From: Alcanivoracaceae bacterium
Lineage (GTDB): Bacteria > Pseudomonadota > Gammaproteobacteria > Pseudomonadales > Alcanivoracaceae
Direction of reading: 5' to 3'
NCBI GenBank assembly: GCA_029212745.1
Contig: JARGOL010000001.1
Span: 1-64,000 of the forward strand
DNA length: 64,000 nucleotides
A program made the translations under genes and the position numbers. The number at the start of each line of letters is the position of its first letter. Within the stretch, counting starts at the first letter, position 1. Below are positions 17,466 through 26,329 of this stretch, in pieces. The notes below the pieces were generated by a model. That model did not search any database. It was not told the DNA's origin and worked only from the letters and a program-made list of their open reading frames with translations.

Positions 17466-18089
17466 ATGGCTGAACAGGCCCCAACCGGAAAGTTGCCCAT
17501 CGAGGGCGAAGCCCATGACCTCATCGTGCTGGCCGGTGGGGCGGGTTCGCGTATGGATAATGCCGACAAGGGCCTGGTAACCGTGCAAGGTTCTCCCCTC
17601 GTCGGCCGAATACTGGAGCGGCTTGCCGGATCTGCCGGACACATCATTATCTCGGCCAACCGCAACCAGCAGGCATATGCCGCCTTTGGCGACACCGTGG
17701 TCAGTGACCGCCGCGACGGGTTCTGCGGCCCGCTGGCAGGGATTGAGGCCGCCCTCGCCGTCACCCGCAGCGCTGCCTGTGTGGTGATGCCCTGCGACAT
17801 GCCAGCCCTGCCGGCAGACCTCCCGGCGGCGCTTCTGGCCGGGCTTGGCGCCGACCGAACTGCCGCTTACCTGCATGACGGGCAGCGCGCCCAGCCCTTG
17901 TGCCTGGCCTTGCGCTGCCAGGCCGCCGCCGCATCCCTGGCGGCGTGGCTGGATGCCGGCGAGCGCAGTGTTATCCGCTGGCTCGAGCAGATCGGGGCCG
18001 CTCGGGTGGATGGCAGTCACTGGCCGGCTGATTGCTGGCTCAATATCAATGACGCCGACGCCCTTGAAAAGGTGAATGCCGGGCCATGA
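17466..18089 (+). CDS. mobA: Molybdenum cofactor guanylyltransferase MobA
   Basis: About 207 residues. LIVLAGGAGSRMDNADKGL near residue 20 is the nucleotidyltransferase signature, and VVMPCDMPALPADL near 105 carries the metal-binding aspartate. MobA joins GMP to Mo-molybdopterin to form the bis-MGD cofactor of DMSO-reductase-type enzymes. The ATG at 17466 follows AGAGGA, and the frame open upstream lacks a ribosome site. No other molybdenum cofactor genes lie in this window. A strong terminator follows. Confidence 0.88.
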   Translation: MAEQAPTGKLPIEGEAHDLIVLAGGAGSRMDNADKGLVTVQGSPLVGRILERLAGSAGHIIISANRNQQAYAAFGDTVVSDRRDGFCGPLAGIEAALAVTRSAACVVMPCDMPALPADLPAALLAGLGADRTAAYLHDGQRAQPLCLALRCQAAAASLAAWLDAGERSVIRWLEQIGAARVDGSHWPADCWLNINDADALEKVNAGP

Positions 18090-18100
18090 CACGGGCATAA

Positions 18101-18127
18101 AAAAACCCCGCCGAAGCGGGGTTTTCG
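18101..18127. terminator. Bidirectional rho-independent terminator between mobA and the histone-like gene
   Basis: AAAACCCCGC (18102-18111), loop CGAA, and GCGGGGTTTT (18116-18125) form a 10-bp hairpin with A/T runs on both sides. It lies a few bases after mobA and 14 bases after the stop of the convergent histone H1-like gene, so it can serve both. Confidence 0.85.
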
Positions 18128-18140
18128 CTACCTTCGCCGT

Positions 18141-18935
18141 TTACCGGCGTCGAGCAGCCTTCTTGCGCGCAGCTTTCTTGCGCGGCGCGGCCTTGCGGGC
18201 CGTGGTCTTGCGCTTGGCGGCCTTCTTCTTGGCTGCCTTCTTCTTCGGTGCGGCCTTGCGGGCCGTGGTCTTGCGCTTGGCTGCCGGCTTGCGCTTGGCG
18301 GCTTTACGCTTGGTAGCCTTCTTCTTGGCTACTTTTTTCTTGGTAGCTTTCTTTTTGGTCGCTTTTTTCTTGGTCGCCTTCTTCTTGGACTTCTTGGCGG
18401 CGGCCTTTTTGGCGCGGGCCTCTTCCTTCTTCTTGCGCATTGCTTCGCGCTTGGCTGCCTTCTTGGCAGCTGCCTTGGCCTTCTTCTCGGCTGCGCGCGC
18501 CTTCTTCTTGGCGGCTGCAGCAGCCTTGCGCTCTACTTCACGCAGCTTCTTGGCCAGAGCAGATTCGGCCTTGCGAACCTTCTGGGCTACCTTGCGGGCA
18601 GCGTCCTTGGCAGACTTCAGCTCTGCACGCAGGCCCTTGGTCTGGTCACGCAGACCCTTGAGCTTGTCACGTGCATTGGCAAGGCTGGTGCGCTGTGCTG
18701 CGGTAACCTTCTTGCCCTTGAGCTTGTTGCGTCGGGTGGTGAGTTTGGCGTTGTCACCAGCAATGCGAGCCAGGTGCTTGTCCAGCTTGGCTTGCGCCCG
18801 CTCTACTTGCTTGGTTGCCTTGTCGTGGTCTTTCTGAACGGTTTTGACTTTCTTCTCCGCGTTCACAACCGCTTTGGGTACGGCTGATTTGGCGGCTGCC
18901 TTTTTACGTGCGGCCTTCTTTTTTGCTCGAGCCAT
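18141..18935 (-). CDS. Histone H1-like Lys/Ala-rich DNA-binding protein (AlgP type)
   Basis: A 264-residue, extremely basic protein. Residues 1 to about 130 are a helical, coiled-coil-like segment (KAVVNAEKKVKTVQKDHDK and onward). The rest is a Lys/Ala tail built from KKATKKK- and KAAPKKK-like units, as in histone H1 and Pseudomonas AlgP (AlgR3). Such proteins bind DNA non-specifically, and AlgP affects alginate gene expression. TTAGGAG before the ATG at 18935 sets the start. The tail is encoded by DNA repeats that could change number by slippage. Strong repetition makes exact homology uncertain, so I give no symbol. Confidence 0.8.
   Translation of the reverse strand: MARAKKKAARKKAAAKSAVPKAVVNAEKKVKTVQKDHDKATKQVERAQAKLDKHLARIAGDNAKLTTRRNKLKGKKVTAAQRTSLANARDKLKGLRDQTKGLRAELKSAKDAARKVAQKVRKAESALAKKLREVERKAAAAAKKKARAAEKKAKAAAKKAAKREAMRKKKEEARAKKAAAKKSKKKATKKKATKKKATKKKVAKKKATKRKAAKRKPAAKRKTTARKAAPKKKAAKKKAAKRKTTARKAAPRKKAARKKAARRR
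18187..18280 (-). repeat. 31-bp perfect direct repeat, 63-bp period, inside the histone-like gene
   Basis: The same 31 bases occur at 18187-18217 and 18250-18280. The 63-bp spacing is 21 codons, so gain or loss of a unit keeps the frame. The repeats encode the KRKTTARKAAP segments of the basic tail. Shorter related units continue to about 18400. Repeat-driven variation of algP is known in Pseudomonas. Confidence 0.85.
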
Positions 18936-19466
18936 TTTGCGATCTCCTAAGCTATAGCGTGGTTTTTACTGCGACCGATTGAAAAATAGCACAAAAAAAA
19001 ATCAGTTGGTACATTAATTCGCCAACTTTTTTGCGCGCTGTTTTTCATTTTTTCTCCGCACTTTTTCTTTTTCAAACCCGCATCAATCGATGGAATACCG
19101 GTGCGCTGTTTTTTGAATGGCCGAGAAAAAACGAAAGCAGCAATGCGATGCGCTTGAAACCGGGTTAAAACACGCCTTTTCTTTGCGCAAGCTGGAATGG
19201 TTAAACGCTAAAAAAATGACACGCACCGGCGCTGTTTTTTGCGCAAGACAAATGCTTCGAACAAGCACCAGCCCGGCAATCCTGTGCAGCGCACACTGAA
19301 AACGCCGGGCGTACATGACCCAGGGCTAGTGCGGGCGCTGGCGCATTGCCGGGAATTCTTTACAACTTTGTGTGTACTGAGGTAACACGCCATAACGGTC
19401 GCATGCAGCGGGAAGTGACCATTTTTGTCATCCCCTGCGGCGCTGCTAATGCGAATCTTACAGGCA
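18936..19466. other. AT-rich intergenic region without a supported gene
   Basis: This stretch between the histone-like gene and the adk terminator is visibly richer in A/T runs than its surroundings. It holds three copies of GCGCTGTTTTT (19035, 19103 and 19229) and two of TTGCGCAAG. Two short open frames exist (19083-19316 minus, 19117-19299 plus) but neither has a ribosome site or recognisable product. It must contain the promoter of the histone-like gene near 18960-19020. An undetected small RNA is possible; nothing proves one. Confidence 0.5.
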
Positions 19467-19467
19467 T

Positions 19468-19490
19468 AAAAAAAGGGGCCAGTTGGCCCC
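19468..19490 (-). terminator. Rho-independent terminator of adk
   Basis: On the minus strand GGGGCC, loop AACT, GGCCCC is followed by seven T residues (plus-strand A run at 19468-19474). It lies about 30 bases after the adk stop. Confidence 0.88.
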
Positions 19491-19519
19491 TTCATGATGT
19501 GTTTCCGGGATGCGCCGGT

Positions 19520-20236
<717 letters not shown>

Positions 20237-20288
20237 CTACCCCGAAAAAGGGGCAACTCTACCGCCTGCGCACCCGCGCGACAAGCGC

Positions 20289-21329
20289 TCAGGGCGCCCC
20301 TGTACCGGCTGCAGGCAGCGTCAGGCGGGCTTTGGGGGTTCCGTCATCACGGCCCACCGGCACCAGTGGCGAGCGAACCCCGGCGGCCACGTCTGCCCCC
20401 GGTGTATCGCTGTAGCGGGCCCCGGCCACCAGGGTGGCATCAGCGGCCGGTACGGCCTGCAGCCAGTCACCCGCCTCGATGGTGACCGTCACCGGGAAGC
20501 TGCCGGCAATAACCCGGCGCGCCGCCAGCGGCTGGCCGCCGGTCTGGCCCTCGGGGCGCAGGAACACGAAAAGGGTACCGCCTGCCCTGACGTCATCGGG
20601 CGCCTCCACCGTAACCTGCAGGTCATGCCAGAAACCCAGACGGGCCTGTTTCTGACGCAGGTCGGCAAGGGCCTGGTCCAGCGTCTGCCCTGCCTCATCG
20701 TCGCCATGGCGCGCGCGCAGACGCTCCCATGCAACGATGGCGGCGTCATAATCGCCATCCCGGGCAGCCGCCATGCCGGTGAGCATGAGCACGCCTTCAT
20801 GGTCAGGATAGTCACCGCGCAGATCCGCCAGCAGTGAGCGTGCCTCGGTCAGGGCGGCGCCGTTGCCGCTGTCCACCAGCACCCGCGCCAGCAACACCCG
20901 TGGCGGCAAAGCGTCAGGCTGCAGGGATACCGCCCGGCGAGCGGCAATGACCGCCTGCTCGGAGCCCTGCATTTGCTCATACATCAACGCCAGCGCGTAC
21001 CAGCCCTCGACAGTCGGCGTGACCACCAGCTGTCGCTGCAGGGAGCGCGCCAGGTCGCCCAGCGGCACGTCCGCCGCCGCTTCGAAATCCGGCTCCCCGG
21101 CAATGATGCTGGCCACCAGTTCGCCGTGTGCTCCCTCGGCGCTGAGCCACTCGTCCACGCCCGCATGACGCCCCAGCGACCACCAGCCAGCAAGACTGGC
21201 TGCAAACACCGCCAGCGCCACGGCCAGCAGAGGCACCGGGCCAAGGCTGGCACCGGCCTGTCGCTTCCAGACCAGCAGCAACAACATTACCGCCGCTGCC
21301 AGCACAAACAGAGCAAGCATCAAGGTCAT
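20289..21329 (-). CDS. ccmI: Cytochrome c maturation protein CcmI (TPR protein)
   Basis: A 346-residue protein with two N-terminal membrane segments (LMLALFVLAAAVMLLLLVW and the segment around residue 40), a soluble TPR region at about 110-240, and a C-terminal periplasmic domain ending in SPLVPVGRDDGTPKARLTLPAAG. CcmI chaperones apocytochrome c to the CcmF-CcmH heme ligation complex. It is last in the ccmF-G-H-I cluster; its ATG overlaps the ccmH stop by one base. E. coli carries this domain fused to CcmH, whereas here it is separate, as in Pseudomonas. Confidence 0.85.
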   Translation of the reverse strand: MTLMLALFVLAAAVMLLLLVWKRQAGASLGPVPLLAVALAVFAASLAGWWSLGRHAGVDEWLSAEGAHGELVASIIAGEPDFEAAADVPLGDLARSLQRQLVVTPTVEGWYALALMYEQMQGSEQAVIAARRAVSLQPDALPPRVLLARVLVDSGNGAALTEARSLLADLRGDYPDHEGVLMLTGMAAARDGDYDAAIVAWERLRARHGDDEAGQTLDQALADLRQKQARLGFWHDLQVTVEAPDDVRAGGTLFVFLRPEGQTGGQPLAARRVIAGSFPVTVTIEAGDWLQAVPAADATLVAGARYSDTPGADVAAGVRSPLVPVGRDDGTPKARLTLPAAGTGAP

Positions 21330-21748
21330 CAGGAAGACTCCCCGCTACCATCGTCACCCAGGTTGCGGCGCGCGCGGATGACCTGGAAAGCAATGACAAC
21401 GCCGCCGAGGAACAGCAGGAAGGCCGGCGCCGCCCACAGCACCAGCGTCTCGGCGCGTACAGGCGGGTCATAGTTGACGAAATCACCGTAGCGACTGGTG
21501 AAAAAAGTAATGATCTGCTCGTTGCTGCGCCCGTCGCGGATCATCCCGGCGACGCGCTTGCGCATTTCAACGGAGATCTCCGCATCCGAATCGGAAATGC
21601 TCTGGTTCTGGCATTTCGGGCAGCGCAATTGCTCGGTCAGCTGGCGAAAGCGCTGCTCCTGCTCCAGCGTGTCGAACTCGTACACATCAATGGCCGCGAC
21701 GGCCGCCAACGGCAGCAGCAAAAGCAGTACAAGAAAGCCGTTTCTCAT
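21329..21748 (-). CDS. ccmH: Cytochrome c maturation protein CcmH (CcmL type)
   Basis: A 139-residue membrane-anchored thiol oxidoreductase with a signal peptide (LVLLLLLPLAAVAA), the conserved LRCPKCQNQSISDSDAE block carrying the redox CxxC, and a C-terminal membrane segment (LVLWAAPAFLLFLGGVVIAF). The usual family motif is LRCxxCQNQ, so both cysteines are present. It reduces the apocytochrome CXXCH thiols with CcmG. It overlaps ccmG upstream by four bases. Confidence 0.92.
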   Translation of the reverse strand: MRNGFLVLLLLLPLAAVAAIDVYEFDTLEQEQRFRQLTEQLRCPKCQNQSISDSDAEISVEMRKRVAGMIRDGRSNEQIITFFTSRYGDFVNYDPPVRAETLVLWAAPAFLLFLGGVVIAFQVIRARRNLGDDGSGESS

Positions 21749-22296
21749 GGCGTTTGCTCCCCGGTATCTGCCTGCGTGCCGCCCCAGACCGGTGCGATCT
21801 TCTGTGCCCAGACCCGCGGACTCAGGTCGCCAGCATGACGCAGCACCACCTCGCCCCGGGGATTGATGACAAATGTCTCCGGCGCGCCGTAGACGCCCAG
21901 CTCGAGGCCGTAATCGCCGCTCTTGTCCACTGCCACGTCCACGTAGGGATTGCCGAGACGCGCCAGGTAATCAAGGGCGGCCTGGTCCTCGTCGCGGCTG
22001 TTGAGGCCCACAATGGGCACACCCGCACGCGCCAGTTCCAACAGGTAGGGATGCTCCACATAACAGGTCGGGCACCAGGTCGCCCACACATTGAGTAGCG
22101 TCCAGCGTCCCTTGAAGATGTTCTCATCCACCGTCTCCCCCTGGCGTACCAGTGACGGCAGCGCCATCTCGGGCACCGGCTTGCCAGCCAGCGCCGACGG
22201 CAACTCTTCACTGTTGCGGCCCAGTCCGAACCAGAGCAGAACAACCAGGGCCACGAACACCAGCAGCGGCAGCACGCGCCAGAACCTAGCCGACAT
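21745..22296 (-). CDS. ccmG: Thiol:disulfide interchange protein CcmG/DsbE
   Basis: About 183 residues: one N-terminal membrane anchor (VLPLLVFVALVVLLWFGLG) and a periplasmic thioredoxin domain with ATWCPTCYVEHP, the reducing WCPTC active site, near residue 80. GVYGAPETFVINPRGEV is a typical CcmG block. It supplies electrons to CcmH or apocytochrome. The ATG at 22296 lies 11 bases inside ccmF; the frame is open 21 codons further, but those codons are not leader-like. Confidence 0.92.
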   Translation of the reverse strand: MSARFWRVLPLLVFVALVVLLWFGLGRNSEELPSALAGKPVPEMALPSLVRQGETVDENIFKGRWTLLNVWATWCPTCYVEHPYLLELARAGVPIVGLNSRDEDQAALDYLARLGNPYVDVAVDKSGDYGLELGVYGAPETFVINPRGEVVLRHAGDLSPRVWAQKIAPVWGGTQADTGEQTP

Positions 22297-24247
22297 TGGC
22301 GTCCTCCTGTGCCCGGCGGCCACTGCGGTAGCGGCGATCAAGCAGCGCCAGTGAGCCACCCAGCGCCATCACCAGGGCACCGAGCCATATCCAGCGCACC
22401 CCCGGCTTGTAGTAGATACGCACGGCCCAGGCATCATCATCCAGTGGTTCGCCCAGTGCCACGTACAGGTCGCGCATCAGCCCGGCGTCGATGGCCGCTT
22501 CTGTCATCACCTGGCCGCTGGCGTTGTAGGTCCGCTTTTCCGGCGTCATGCCGGGGTGTACCGCCTCTCCGTCACGGGTGACCGGAAAGATCGCCATTTT
22601 GCTGGTGTAGTTGGGGCCGCGTACGTCTTTGAGCGCCGTGAAGCTGAACTGGTAGCCCCCCACTTCAGCACGGTCACCCGGCGCCATGCGGATGTCGCGC
22701 TCCTGTTCCTGGAAACTGACCAAGGTTATGCCGGCCACCAGGATGGCAAGACCCACATGGGCACTGACCATGCCGTAGTAACTCTGGCGCAGGCGACCCA
22801 GGCCACGCAGGACACCCTGGCGGAACGCCCGCGCGCGACTGATCGCATCCGCAACGTGGGCAAGCAGCACATACACCACCATCATGATGGCAACATGGCC
22901 CACCAGTGGCAGCTCACCCGCCAGGCGCGCCAGCAGGCCACCAAGTACCACCGACGCCGGCGCCAGCCAGGCCAGCCGGCGCAGCAACACACGACCGTCC
23001 TGGCGCTTCCAGTTGCTCTGCATGCCCGGCACCAGGATGCCCATGAGCACCAGTGTCAGCGGCACGAAGAAAGCATTGAAGTAAGGGCTGCGCACGGAAA
23101 TTTTCAGGTCCATGGCCTCGCCGATCAGCGGGAACAGGGTACCGAGCAACACCACAAAGGTAGCTACCAGCAACAGCAGGTTGTTGCCGAGCAGGAATGT
23201 CTCCCGGGACAGCCAGGTGAACCCGGTCTTCTGGCGCAGCACCGGGGCCCGCAGCGCAAACAGCACCAGCGAGCCACCGAACACCACGCACAGCAACGCC
23301 AGAATGAACGCGCCCCGGGATGGATCATTGGCAAACGCATGCACGGACGTGAGCACCCCGGAACGGACCAGGAAGGTACCCAGCAGACTGAGGGAGAAGG
23401 CCAGGATGGCAAGGAACACCGTCCAGGCCCGGAACAGTCCCCGCTTTTCGGTGACCGCCAGCGAGTGGATCAGTGCCGTGCCACACAACCAGGGCATGAA
23501 GGAGGCATTCTCCACCGGGTCCCAGAACCACCAGCCGCCCCAGCCCAGCTCGTAGTAGGCCCACCAGGAGCCCAGGGCAATACCGACAGTGAGGAAACAC
23601 CACGCCGCGGTGGTCCACGGACGTGCCCAGCGCGCCCATTGCGGATCCAGTCGCCCGGCCAGCAGCCCGGCCACGGCAAACGCAAAGGCCACGGAGAAAC
23701 CGACATAACCCATGTACAGCATGGGCGGGTGGATGATCAGCCCGGGATCCTGCAACAACGGATTGAGGTCGGCACCGTCCAGGGGGAACCAGGGCAGCTG
23801 GCGCTCAAACGGATTCGACGTGAACAGCATGAAGGACAGGAAACCGCTGCTGATCAGGCCCATGACCGCGAGCACGCGGTCATTGATATGCACCGGCACG
23901 GCACCGCGCAGGACCGACACCAGCAAGGTCCACAGACTGAGCATCCAGGCCCAGAGCAACAGCGAGCCTTCATGGCCGCCCCAGATCGCAGAAAGGCGGT
24001 AGCCCAGCGGCAGTTCGGAATTGGAGTGCTGGGCCACGTAACGCAGGGTGAAATCATGGCTGTAGAAGGCATAACCCAGACCGAGCAGGGCCAGGGTCAG
24101 CGCCAGCCACTGCAGCCAGGCGGCTGGCCGGGCGAAGGCAGCCAGGTCGTCACGTCCGGCAGCAACTCCCCAAAGCGGGATAATCGCCTGAAGCACTGAC
24201 ACGGCAAAGGCGAACCAGAGCAGGATGTGGCCCGTTTCTGCAAGCAA
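22286..24247 (-). CDS. ccmF: Heme lyase CcmF
   Basis: A 653-residue polytopic membrane protein that ligates heme to apocytochrome c. GGWWFWDPVENASFMPWL near residue 225 is the tryptophan-rich WWD heme-handling motif of the HHP family, and many hydrophobic helices fit the 15-helix fold. The frame begins at a TTG (24247) with GGAG eight bases upstream, and the following LAETGHILLWFAFAV matches CcmF N-termini. It heads a ccmF-G-H-I cluster, but ccmABCDE is not upstream; a divergent fabA is there instead. Confidence 0.95.
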   Translation of the reverse strand: MLAETGHILLWFAFAVSVLQAIIPLWGVAAGRDDLAAFARPAAWLQWLALTLALLGLGYAFYSHDFTLRYVAQHSNSELPLGYRLSAIWGGHEGSLLLWAWMLSLWTLLVSVLRGAVPVHINDRVLAVMGLISSGFLSFMLFTSNPFERQLPWFPLDGADLNPLLQDPGLIIHPPMLYMGYVGFSVAFAFAVAGLLAGRLDPQWARWARPWTTAAWCFLTVGIALGSWWAYYELGWGGWWFWDPVENASFMPWLCGTALIHSLAVTEKRGLFRAWTVFLAILAFSLSLLGTFLVRSGVLTSVHAFANDPSRGAFILALLCVVFGGSLVLFALRAPVLRQKTGFTWLSRETFLLGNNLLLLVATFVVLLGTLFPLIGEAMDLKISVRSPYFNAFFVPLTLVLMGILVPGMQSNWKRQDGRVLLRRLAWLAPASVVLGGLLARLAGELPLVGHVAIMMVVYVLLAHVADAISRARAFRQGVLRGLGRLRQSYYGMVSAHVGLAILVAGITLVSFQEQERDIRMAPGDRAEVGGYQFSFTALKDVRGPNYTSKMAIFPVTRDGEAVHPGMTPEKRTYNASGQVMTEAAIDAGLMRDLYVALGEPLDDDAWAVRIYYKPGVRWIWLGALVMALGGSLALLDRRYRSGRRAQEDANVG

Positions 24248-24449
24248 GGCGATACTCCGGAAAGTCAGGGGCGCATAGCATTGCCAAGGGTCGGGCCGGA
24301 TGCAACCCTCAAACCGTGGGGAAATAGCAAAAAAGCACCTGTGACCGACGCGTCGCGCGGGAAATTCACTGGAAATTGACCCCGGTCATCAAACCGTTAC
24401 CTGACACAATTAGAAATGGCTTGGTCGCTACAGCCGTGCCGCCGTTTGC

Positions 24450-24455
24450 TATCAT
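24450..24455 (+). promoter_or_regulatory. Predicted extended -10 promoter element of fabA
   Basis: TATCAT at 24450-24455 is preceded by TGC, giving an extended -10 box, about 48 bases of leader before fabA. The -35 region is weak (GCTACA with an 18-base spacer). The divergent 262-base gap also has to hold the ccmF promoter, which I cannot place with confidence. Confidence 0.4.
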
Positions 24456-24509
24456 GGCGGTCACGGTCATGCGATAGTGGCCGCCTGATCAAGAAGCGAG
24501 AGAGCAGTA

Positions 24510-25034
24510 GTGAATCCAGACGCCCGAAAGAACAGCTACACCCGCGAAGAACTGCTGGCCTGTGGCCACGGCGAGTTGTTCGGTGAAAACAACGCCCGGC
24601 TGCCATTGCCGAACATGCTGATGATGGACCGCATCACCAGCATCACGACGGAAGGCGGCAGCTACGGCAAGGGAGAAATCGTTGCAGAGCTGGATATCCA
24701 CCCTGACCTCTGGTTTTTCGGCTGCCATTTCGAGTCCGACCCGGTCATGCCCGGCTGCCTGGGCCTGGATGCCATGTGGCAGCTGGTGGGCTTCCACCTC
24801 GGCTGGCTTGGCCACCCGGGCCGCGGGCGCGCCCTGGGCGTGGGCCAGGTAAAGTTTTCCGGCCAGGTGCTGCCATCGGCAAAGGTGGTGCGCTACCGGC
24901 TGAATATCAAGCGTGTCGTGGCCCGTTCACTGGTTCTCGGCATCGCCGATGGCAGCATGGAAGTCGACGGGCGTGAGATCTACGTGGCCAGCGACTTGCG
25001 AGTTGGCCTTTTCACATCCACTGACGGCTTTTAG
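24510..25034 (+). CDS. fabA: 3-hydroxydecanoyl-[ACP] dehydratase/isomerase FabA
   Basis: A 174-residue hotdog-fold enzyme that dehydrates 3-hydroxydecanoyl-ACP and isomerises trans-2 to cis-3-decenoyl-ACP, the branch point to unsaturated fatty acids. LMMDRITSI, then [23 protein letters not shown] contains the catalytic His near residue 72 and the Asp near residue 86. Start is a GTG with GAGAGAG upstream. It is co-transcribed with fabB, 14 bases downstream, the conserved fabAB arrangement of gammaproteobacteria. Confidence 0.97.
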   Translation: MNPDARKNSYTREELLACGHGELFGENNARLPLPNMLMMDRITSITTEGGSYGKGEIVAELDIHPDLWFFGCHFESDPVMPGCLGLDAMWQLVGFHLGWLGHPGRGRALGVGQVKFSGQVLPSAKVVRYRLNIKRVVARSLVLGIADGSMEVDGREIYVASDLRVGLFTSTDGF

Positions 25035-25048
25035 GCAAGGGTTCAGAT

Positions 25049-26263
25049 ATGCGCAGAGTAGTGATCACCGGATATGGCATTGTTTCCTGCCTCGGTAACG
25101 ACCGGGACACGGTCACGGAGTCCCTGCGCCTGGGCCGGTCCGGCATCCGCTTCTGCGACGACTATGCAGAACTGGGCATGCGCAGCCATGTCGCCGGCCG
25201 CCCGAGCATTGATCTCGCTGAGCACATAGACCGCAAACCCCGCCGGTTCATGGGTGATGCGGCCGCGTTTGCCTACGTCGCCATGCAACAGGCCATTGCC
25301 GACGCCGGCCTGACAGAAGAACAGGTCAGCAACGAACGCACCGGCCTTATTGCCGGCTCAGGCGGCGCCTCCTCCTTCAACCAGGTGGAAGCAGCAGACA
25401 TCGCCCGCTCGCGGGGCGTCAAGAAAGTCGGGCCATATATGGTCCCACGGGTCATGTCGAGCACGGTGTCAGCGTGCCTGGCCACCCCTTTTCATATCAA
25501 GGGCATCAACTACTCCATCGGCTCTGCCTGCGCCACCAGCGCCCACTGCATTGGTAATGCCATGGAGCAGATACAGCTGGGCAAACAGGACATCGTCTTT
25601 GCCGGTGGCGGTGAAGAGGAACACTGGACACTGAGCATCCTGTTTGATGCCATGGGCGCCCTGTCGAGCAAATACAATGACACCCCCGAAAAAGCCTCGC
25701 GCGCCTACGACGCCAATCGCGACGGTTTCGTCATTGCCGGCGGTGGCGGCATGCTGGTGCTCGAGGAGCTGGAGCATGCCAGGGCACGCGGCGCCCACAT
25801 CTACGCCGAGGTGACCGGCTACGGTGCCACCTCCGACGGACATGACATGGTTGCACCCAGTGGCGAAGGGGCGGCCCGCTGCATGCGCCAGGCGCTGGCC
25901 ACGGTGGAGGGCCCGGTGGATTACATCAACACCCACGGCACCAGCACGCCGGTGGGTGACATTGCCGAATTGAAAGCCATCCGTGAAGTCTTCCCGGAAG
26001 ACTGCCCGGCCATCAGCTCCACCAAGTCACTGTCGGGCCATTCACTGGGAGCAGCCGGTGTCCATGAAGCGATTTATTCGCTTCTGATGATGGAGCATGG
26101 CTTTGTCGCCGGCTCCGTCAACGTGGAAACCCTCGACGAAGCGGCACAGGGTCTGCCTGTAATCACCGCCACCGAAGACCGCCCCATCTCCCGGGTACTG
26201 TCCAACAGCTTCGGGTTTGGCGGCACCAACGCCAGCCTGGTACTGGAGAAGTGGCAGGCCTGA
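25049..26263 (+). CDS. fabB: 3-oxoacyl-[ACP] synthase I FabB
   Basis: A 404-residue condensing enzyme that elongates cis-3-decenoyl-ACP made by FabA. Active-site Cys lies in [18 protein letters not shown] near residue 162; the two catalytic histidines are in [11 protein letters not shown] near 297 and SGHSLGAAG near 333. Length is normal. It is the second gene of the fabAB operon and is followed by a strong terminator. Confidence 0.97.
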   Translation: MRRVVITGYGIVSCLGNDRDTVTESLRLGRSGIRFCDDYAELGMRSHVAGRPSIDLAEHIDRKPRRFMGDAAAFAYVAMQQAIADAGLTEEQVSNERTGLIAGSGGASSFNQVEAADIARSRGVKKVGPYMVPRVMSSTVSACLATPFHIKGINYSIGSACATSAHCIGNAMEQIQLGKQDIVFAGGGEEEHWTLSILFDAMGALSSKYNDTPEKASRAYDANRDGFVIAGGGGMLVLEELEHARARGAHIYAEVTGYGATSDGHDMVAPSGEGAARCMRQALATVEGPVDYINTHGTSTPVGDIAELKAIREVFPEDCPAISSTKSLSGHSLGAAGVHEAIYSLLMMEHGFVAGSVNVETLDEAAQGLPVITATEDRPISRVLSNSFGFGGTNASLVLEKWQA

Positions 26264-26284
26264 CACACGCGCCAGCGCCAAATA

Positions 26285-26313
26285 AAAAGGCCCGGTGATA
26301 CCGGGCCTTTTTT
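26285..26313. terminator. Bidirectional rho-independent terminator between fabB and the first porin gene
   Basis: AAGGCCCGGT (26287-26296), loop GAT, ACCGGGCCTT (26300-26309), followed by a T run on the plus strand and flanked by an A run that gives T residues on the minus strand. It lies between two convergent genes. Confidence 0.9.
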
Positions 26314-26329
26314 ATGCGTCGCTGCGACC

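Noticed and set aside
19083-19316. 77-codon minus frame and a 60-codon plus frame (19117-19299) in the AT-rich gap
   Set aside because: No ribosome binding site, no recognisable product, and they overlap each other; likely chance frames in low-GC sequence.
22556-24199. 547-codon plus-strand frame opposite ccmF
   Set aside because: It is an antisense shadow: the composition (Gln/His/Arg rich) is typical of reversed GC-rich coding sequence, and ccmF is certain.
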